Below, piece by piece: positions 57,501 through 64,000 of a DNA stretch of 64,000 bases. Positions within the stretch are counted from its first letter, which is position 1; the number at the start of each line of letters is the position of its first letter. The notes under the pieces were generated by a model, which saw only the letters and a program-made list of their open reading frames with translations, searched no databases and was not told where the DNA came from. The translations under genes were made by a program, and so were the position numbers. Origin of the DNA: Zingiber officinale (lineage: Eukaryota > Streptophyta > Magnoliopsida > Zingiberales > Zingiberaceae); the NCBI RefSeq assembly GCF_018446385.1, contig NC_055996.1, positions 126,590,532 to 126,654,531 on the forward strand, written 5' to 3'.

Positions 57501-60500
57501 TTTCTAACAATATTAAATTGTTTAATAATGGAGAACTTATATAAAATTAATATATAACTTGTTTTTAAATTATACACAATAAATATATTTATCTTATTAT
57601 TACTATATATAAATAAAAAATACTGAAACCTTATCAGCACGACACTATATGATACCGAAATCGTATCGTTCTGGTCTGGGCCGAAACTTCGACATGGGTC
57701 GAGATTTTAAACCTTGCTTTGCCTAACCTCCGGTTAGGACTTTACCAGTTAAGTATCGGTCCTCCTTGATCTTTCTCATATATTTGTCCAACAACATATT
57801 GTCCAAACATGTTGTCCATAACATATTGTCCAAATATCGAAACTCAAGCTCGAATCCACTCAAGTTTAGTCAAACTGATCAACCTTGACACGGGGAACGA
57901 TTGCACCAACAACCTCCCAACACTAAACTATAGTTTCTTAAAAGAAAAAGTAAGTATTAGTTTAGTTTCCCCATCGATTTCTTTACTAGGACAGTGCAGG
58001 AGCATTGATGCAGTTTTACATTTTCAATCAAGGCTGCATCTTAATACTAACCTCATGTGAAAAGCAATCAGCTTCCCACAATGCTGTGGTTCGAATGGAA
58101 AAAGCAGTTGAAGAAACTTTTTCATTGCCTGACTGCATTGTGTGTGTGTGTGTGTGCTGATGCTGGAAGCTGCATTGATTTTTAAAATGTGTGTGTGCCA
58201 ATGCTGGAATGCTGCGATCAGGATACCCTTTATCAGTTTTTCAACCTACTCAATTATTTAAGATGATCTGCTTTTATTTTATGGATTGATCAATTAGCTA
58301 AAATAGAAAGAATAATCTGACCTAATTTAATTTGTGCCAATTGATTAATTCTGCTTCATTTTTTCTGATAGGCCAGGGTGGCAAGTTCTGTGGTGGCTTT
58401 GACATCAATGTATTTTCAGAAATTCAAAAAACAGGCATGATGTGAAAAATTACTTTTTTGTTGGATATGCTATGATTAGTGTCGCTGATTCCATGATTGT
58501 CTTATCTAACTACTTGTGCAGGGGATCCATCACTTCTACCAGATCTATCTATTGAACTTGTGGTCAATACCATTGAAGGTTGTTGCAAGTGTTTATCTGT
58601 TTAGGTTTAAATGCCTATGCTTATTGTCATAAAGTACTTGGATCTGTGTATGTTTCTGTATTTCTGTATATTCAAAGGTTTACTTTTATGTGTTTCCTGA
58701 TCTTATAGATGCTCCCAAGCCTACAGTTGCAGCCATCCAAGGGCTTGCATTAGGTGGTGGTCTGGAGCTAGCTATGGTTTGTGTTGTTTTTGATGATCAT
58801 TAGCCATTGTATCTTTGTTATATTTTTAGAGAGTTTTCATTGAAATTCTGGTGTTAAATTTAGGGTTGTCATTCCCGAATTTCTACTCCAGAAGCTCAAT
58901 TTGGATTACCGGAATTGTCTCTTGGTGTTATTCCTGGGATGGGAGGTATTAGTGACCACTAGAACACTTTGTCCTGTTGCATATCTAAGTATACCACTAA
59001 AACCTTGTTATTTTCAAGGTACACAACGGTTTCCTAGGCTTGTAGGATTACAAAAAGCTACTGAAATGCTGCTTGTGAGTATATTCCCTTTGATATAAAT
59101 AATATTTCTCTAAATTGTGTTTCTTCCTGTGCAAATTATCCTTGATTTTGCTGCTTGTACTGATATTTTCTTACGTTTTCAAAACAGTTAATGGATGCAC
59201 TGAATATAGTGATTTTTGCATATTTGCTCTGTCTCACAATCAGATGCTTTTATAACTAAGTCACTGTAGAGAAGCGGTATCTCTATGAAAACAATGTACT
59301 AATGCTTTTATTCTATCTTATCTTTATTATAACATAGAATCTAGTCACAGAGATAATTCATCAAATATATTTTTGCATGGACTTTTTTGAAATAGAATGC
59401 AATTTTAAGGGATGAAAGACTTATATGGCCACACCTTATGCAGTGCGATGACATTTGTACAAACAAATGTGATATACCAAAGTAAAGAAAGCTTTTAAAT
59501 TTAATGTGGCTATGACCAAGGCTCTTGTAAACAAGAATAAGAGAAAATCTTAATTTTTAGGGAGATTCAAAAGGAATATAAGGCACTGGAGCACACTTAT
59601 TACACCTTGGTCTCCTTCCATATGCCAGATTGATAAAAAAAATGAAGTGTTGACCTTCTTTTTTGAAATACTTATCTGGAGCCCAACCCTCACAAACTTA
59701 AGGCAAGCCCACAAGACATCATACACTTTTTAGTCTACTGTATATACAAGAACACTACTGATGCTCATTAATTTGTGCTTATCCAGACAATGCTAGCGTA
59801 GCATCTTCATATAATAATGATAGAATGATCTTGTTAATAACTATAAGTATAACCAACCTTGTGCTATCTAAATAGACCTTGCTCTTGTCCTCTAGATCAT
59901 AGACATCACCTCTTCCGATGGTTTTGAGGGCCATCTAAGTGATCAAATGAAGCGTCAAATCGAGTACACCTGAATGAGTTTAATTATCTTGTTGACAAAA
60001 TTTCAAGTTAAATATGCATCTTTAATTTCTTCCAATGCTTCAACATGATAAATTCATGGACCGTCGTATGCAGAACCTTGTTGAGGAGTGCAAGGCAAAC
60101 TTTGGCTAATCACCCACTCACATAATTCTTTTTTTGAATTCTTGATTAACTCCTGCGTTCTTTAGAAATCTCTATTTGGATTATTTTGTGCCAATACACA
60201 TTTAATTTGTACTCAGCAGAGTGAAACTTATGATGCTTTAAATCCTCTTCTTTGCCATATGGATAGTCCTACCAACCAAGGACTCTGCATACCACTCGTT
60301 AATTTTGGATCCAACCATATGATTAGTAGCCTTCACATGAGAGATTGACCAAGGGATTGGATATGTAGCTAAAATTACCAATTTCTATAATTAGTTCATC
60401 AGATCAAGGACAGTTAAAAGAGTGAGAAGAATATTGTAAGCTTTCTTCTTGATACAATTTTCTTTCCCTTTCAATGGATTCAAACTTTGATTATGTTGAA

Positions 60501-63500
60501 AAATATTTTCTCTATGATATGAATATAGTATTCTGAAATTTTTGCTCCAAAAAATATACATTTTTGTTAATTAATTTACCATATTAGTCTGATTGATATA
60601 TTAGTTGATCTTGAAATAAAATGAGAAGGATATGTTGTATTGGTGCACTTTAAATTCATATTGACCTTATAAATTTGTCATCTGAACGTGTTTAATCTGA
60701 ATGATATCCTTCTTATATGAACAATTGTGAGCTAACTGTGAATTGATGAGGTTTTTGTTGCGTAAACTGTATAATATAACTAACTTGAGCTATTTTGGAA
60801 CACATGATATTAGTTCTATCAAGATAATGTGCTAGTTCTGTAATTGTGTAGCAGAGCACAAGTTTAAAGCATGGGAATGTAAACCAATTAAATGGGAATG
60901 TGTATGTTGGTGGTTCTAGAGTCAAGCTCTAGGTGGACTAAACAAACACACTGGGAATACTGGAGGATACCATTTGAATCTATGGGAGCCACTTCCTGTC
61001 TCAAAAGATAAAGGGCCATATATCCTGCTCGGCACAAGTAAAACCAATATACTATATCTGAAATTGATTTGGGAAGAGGATAGGATGAAATAATTGCATT
61101 TAATTCTTTATAGAACCAATATTACTATTCTTTGATTTATCTTTTATTAAATTTTAAAATAAACAGTGGGAAGCTAACAATTATTCATTAATAATGGTTC
61201 ACTAAATTTTGAGCAGTAGACAATCCTTTTTATGCCATGTCTTTTCACATGTGTATCTATATTATTGTAGACATAAATGCTAATTTATCTCTATCAAAAT
61301 AGTTGAAGTACTATATTTCTCTTTTTTTTCCTCTCTCTCTTATTATTCTAGAGATGCCTAATGAAATTCTTTCTACTTAATTTTCTTTGTTATTTTGGAG
61401 CTGTAATAATAGGTAAATTAATTGGAACCTTGATTATGCCTCATTTGAAAGTAAGTGTATAACCATCATTCCAATGATAAATTAAGAAGTATCATTGTGT
61501 GATCACAACCAAATAAATGATAATCAATGAATTCTATTTAGCTGTCAAAATTTGGTGATCACATATTACTAACATGTATATCATGCAGTTATCAAAAACA
61601 ATCATCGCAAAAGAAGCCAAAAGTTATGGCCTTATTGATGATATTGCTTCTGCAAACAATTTGCTCTACAATTCACGACGTTGGGCTTTGGAAATCAGTC
61701 AGCAAAAAAGACCAAGGATCAGTTCACTTCAACGGACCGATAGACTTGGTTCCCTTTCTGAAGTTCATAAAATTCTGGAGGCTGCTAGGAAACTGACAAA
61801 GATGATAGCTCCTAATATGCCACAACACAAAGCATGCCTTGATGCAATTGAGGAGGGTGTAAACTTCGGAGGATATGCTGGTCTTCTGAAAGTAAGAATT
61901 ATTCTTGATTTTTTTGCTTTTATGGGTTTGCAATAATCACAAAGTGTTGGTTATCTTAAACAATTTTGTGCAAGAAAGCTTTGCTAGTATTTTCTAATCT
62001 GATGCATTATGCTACCAATAACACATGAGAAAGCTTTAAAATCTATTTTTTCGAAATGGTTTTAACATAGGAGTTGAAAATGATGAATTAGGATATTTGG
62101 TATCTTTTTTTCTCCTTTGAGATTTCATTAATTGGATCTTTGGCCTTAGGAATAAGCAGTTTAATTAGCCAACTTTAACTTGGTATGAGGTCAACTACTA
62201 CTTATTTGTAGCTTAGAAATAGGCTTGAACGAAGTTTGAAGTCTCATTTTGTTCCTGGATGTTGGTCCTTGGCTCAACATGATGGTGTGTTGGTGGTGCC
62301 ACCAGCATACCTAGGTTGTGCCGGTTGGCATCAACCTGGAGGAAGAACCTGGGAGACACCACGTACAAAAGAGGAGGAAGAAGACAAAGAAGAGGAGGGA
62401 AGAACTACCAAGTACTTGTCTAACTACTCATTCATAGGCTCATGCTGTTGTGTGTTAAGAGGTTAAATCAACAACAGAATTGTGTGCTTATCACTGATCA
62501 GAAGAAGAATCATGATCATGTGCTATAGCTGCGCCTAGGGGAAGATGAGGATGTCAGAAGGAGAAACACCATCTCACCTCCATCTCCAAAGCTAGAATTG
62601 TGCCTCTAAAAAAATCTAATGTCTGTCTATCTAGGAAGAAGCCTCCATGTAATAATGTTTTTGTGTTAGTTGGCTGTGGTTTCACAGTTTAACACCACAT
62701 CTCTATCTGTTCTGCATGCTAGTTGGCTGCGATGGAATGAGATGTTTTGTTTGTACCGACCAACACAAAACAATTTTGAAACCTGGGATTAATTACACGA
62801 AACCTTCTCATTTATGCAAGCAATAAACTTGAATCATCCTGAAAGGCCCCAAATCCCTCATTCAATTATCAGGCAGCTGTTCACATCATGCTATTTGCTT
62901 TCATAAATTTAACTAATAACATGTTAATCTTGGACAAATACAGGACCTCTGCACTATGTTGCAGTAGTGATCTTAAGTTGGGACTTTTCATCCTTATAGT
63001 TGACATTTGACAAATTATTTTGTTTTGAGTTTTCAGATAACTCTGCATATAAATTGTCTGTGTTTGCTTGTGAGAACTACAGAAATTTCAGTTCAATGTC
63101 CTTTTCTAAAATTAAAAAAAAGATCGACAGCATACTAAGATTGAGATATCATTCTTGTTTATCGGGCACTGATTTCACCTTATTGAACTATGATTTAGAG
63201 TTGACATTTTGAATTCAGGAAGCAAAGATTTCTAAAGAATTGATCCTTTCAAGCACTACAAAAGGGTTAATTCACAGCTTTTTCTCACAGCGTGCAGTTA
63301 CAAAGGTAATTCTGATTGAAATTATGGATGCAACCCTTATTCTCTATCATCAGCATGACACATATAATACTTGATACTTATATATTCATGAAGGGGGTAT
63401 TCCACTAACTAGTGCCCAATTTTGCAAGGCAAATGTGATGAGGGTTGAAAATGGAATGCTAATAGGCCTCCAATTAAGCAATTTAGTTTTGATTCTAGTT

Positions 63501-63948
63501 TCATATCCTATTTAAATTTTGTACACTTTCCTCTATCAAAAAATGTATAAAAGTAAAAGAATTTGAGTTTTGTGAAGTTCTGATTAGGAAGGTGCATTTC
63601 AATCATACAGCCTCAGGGATCTCACAACCTTTATTTCCCATATTAATTAAAGTAATTAACTATTTTTGTTCACTTTATTCTTTCCTAAGATTTAAAGGTC
63701 CTTAATATAATTTGAACTAGACAATTTTGTCTCGCCTTTTTCTTAATTTCTTATCATCTAAATGTTTTCCCAGGTACCTAATATCACCAATATCAACCTC
63801 CAACCTAGAAAAATAAAAAAGGTTGCTGTAATTGGCGGTGGTCTCATGGGTTCTGGAATAGCTACTTGCTTCATCATAAATAACATATCTGTCACTTTGA
63901 AAGAACTTAATTCTAGTTTTCTGCAGAAAGGATTGAAAACTATAGAAG
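51556..63948 (+). CDS. MFP: Peroxisomal fatty-acid beta-oxidation multifunctional protein, 5' part
   Basis: Peroxisomal/glyoxysomal enzyme with enoyl-CoA hydratase and 3-hydroxyacyl-CoA dehydrogenase activities (plant AIM1/MFP2 family). Exons: 51556-51649, 51806-51877, 58372-58434, 58522-58578, 58709-58776, 58864-58945, 59019-59074, 61589-61891, 63219-63305, 63774-63948; the gene runs off the right edge. Phases fit throughout. The hydratase part has [15 protein letters not shown], the oxyanion-hole region [16 protein letters not shown], and [15 protein letters not shown] with the catalytic Glu. Exon 10 opens the dehydrogenase domain with the NAD-binding GGGLMGSG. The third intron starts GC instead of GT. 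Intron 2 is 6.5 kb and full of transposons; intron 7 is 2.5 kb. The C-terminal dehydrogenase and peroxisomal signal lie outside the window. Which of the AIM1 or MFP2 branches it belongs to was not resolved. Confidence 0.92.
52090..53290 (-). pseudogene. LINE (non-LTR retrotransposon) relic in MFP intron 2
   Basis: Read on the minus strand: a DUF4283-like ORF1 piece ([15 protein letters not shown] and [14 protein letters not shown], 53230-53097, followed by LISRFKFEK); then a zf-RVT-like piece ([17 protein letters not shown] about 52700, [18 protein letters not shown] about 52490); then an RNase H-like piece ([17 protein letters not shown] about 52330 and [11 protein letters not shown] about 52200). 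Endonuclease and reverse transcriptase between ORF1 and zf-RVT are missing, and stops are frequent. The order matches a plant L1-type element with a large internal deletion. Assignment rests on recognising these motifs by eye. Confidence 0.6.
53300..55035. other. MFP intron 2, unassigned part
   Basis: AT-rich (53480-54180), then a more balanced stretch (54480-54830) with repeated GTGAGNG- and GAGCAC-like words. No gene or classified element is supported. Confidence 0.4.
55040..57911 (-). mobile_element. Inverted SIRE-like LTR in MFP intron 2
   Basis: On the minus strand it begins TGTTGGTGCAATCGTTCC (57911) and ends AGTGTCCTAACA (55040), the same end style as the gag-only element. Without the inserted TIR element it is about 1.72 kb. 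Minus-strand TATAAAGG lies at 55473-55480, with an AATCGATT/ATCGATCACC palindrome array directly upstream (55497-55980). A minisatellite of about 60 bp built on AACCGCAGTTAGGACTTTCC and CCAACGTGCGATCCTCC spans about 56040-56570. No interior is present, so it is a solo LTR or fragment. A target duplication could not be read (GTCCT against ACCTC). Confidence 0.78.
56574..57716. mobile_element. TIR DNA transposon (hAT-like), 1.14 kb, nested in the LTR
   Basis: The left end CATGGTTCAAAATTTCG and the complement of the right end, CAAGGTTTAAAATCTCG, are 17-bp inverted repeats with four mismatches. An 8-bp duplication CTTTGCCT flanks them (56566-56573, 57717-57724), which favours hAT. The left 350 bp are GC-rich (GAAGCGTCGCGGGGCC-like words) and the rest is very AT-rich. 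No transposase was seen. The insertion splits the minisatellite of the surrounding LTR. Confidence 0.82.
58137..58158. repeat. (TG)n microsatellite in MFP intron 2
   Basis: A TG run about 215 bp upstream of exon 3. Confidence 0.8.
59075..61588 (+). other. MFP intron 7, nothing recognised
   Basis: A 2.5-kb GT-AG intron, AT-rich, with no supported gene, no element ends and no tandem array visible. Confidence 0.5.
61892..63218 (+). other. MFP intron 8, nothing recognised
   Basis: A 1.3-kb intron. The part 62230-62700 is less AT-rich with a short purine-rich stretch (AGAGGAGGAAGAAGACAAAG) and may be insertion-derived. No element ends were identified. Confidence 0.45.
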
Positions 63949-64000
63949 GTAAGAAATAGATGGCAACCTCCCTTTTAACTCCAAACTTCTTGTCTTTTAC

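Noticed and set aside
58441-58450. Alternative GT donor for MFP intron 3
   Set aside because: Using it would shift the frame at exon 4 and destroy the conserved GDPSLLPD segment.

Overview
This is nuclear DNA from a flowering plant, almost certainly a monocot. There are three intron-containing housekeeping or regulatory genes, and most of the remainder is transposable elements (TEs), many nested and several with readable target-site duplications (TSDs). The style of the LTR families (TGTTGGTGCAAT starts, GATCGATC-rich LTR interiors) suggests a Zingiberales or ginger-type genome, but that is an inference from recall and not something the sequence proves.

Layout. 1-4357: a broken background sequence holding a solo LTR (195-1919, TSD TTAAG) with a Harbinger-type MITE inside it (544-1246, TSD TTA), a hAT-type MITE (2245-2821, 8-bp TSD), and an inverted solo LTR (2900-4244, TSD CCTCC). 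4358-9770: the 3' half of a minus-strand Ty3/Gypsy chromovirus (LTR, chromodomain, integrase, RNase H, RT). 9785-17698: a decayed minus-strand Ty1/Copia element with a truncated 3' LTR, a full 5' LTR, gag-pol, and an extra acidic ORF upstream of gag. 18440-19195: a fold-back repeat with 120-bp units. 19424-20625: a group IIe WRKY transcription factor gene (minus, three exons). 24493-31819: a complete CACTA element (TSD CTA) carrying one TNPA/Transposase_24-type gene. 32320-40850: a three-layer nest, with an Au-type SINE interrupted by a solo LTR that is itself interrupted by a young 7.3-kb gag-only LTR retrotransposon (TSD AGAAT). 41600-43420: LTR-derived repeats. 44064-49524: the complete seven-exon gene for translation initiation factor eIF3 subunit L. 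51556 to the right edge: the first ten exons of a peroxisomal beta-oxidation multifunctional protein gene; its second intron is 6.5 kb and holds a LINE relic plus an inverted LTR with a TIR element nested inside.

The three host genes are unrelated in function (immune or stress transcription factor, translation initiation, fatty-acid beta-oxidation), as expected for plant chromosomal DNA. The most unusual features are in the TEs: four different LTRs in the window each place an array of short TCGA/ATCGAT-centred palindromes directly upstream of the TATA box; the gag-only element has a series of six GGGGGAGR purine tracts leading to its 3' LTR; and the Copia element carries an additional ORF with acidic repeats and a C-terminal membrane segment. 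The exon models come from reading splice sites and frames by eye.
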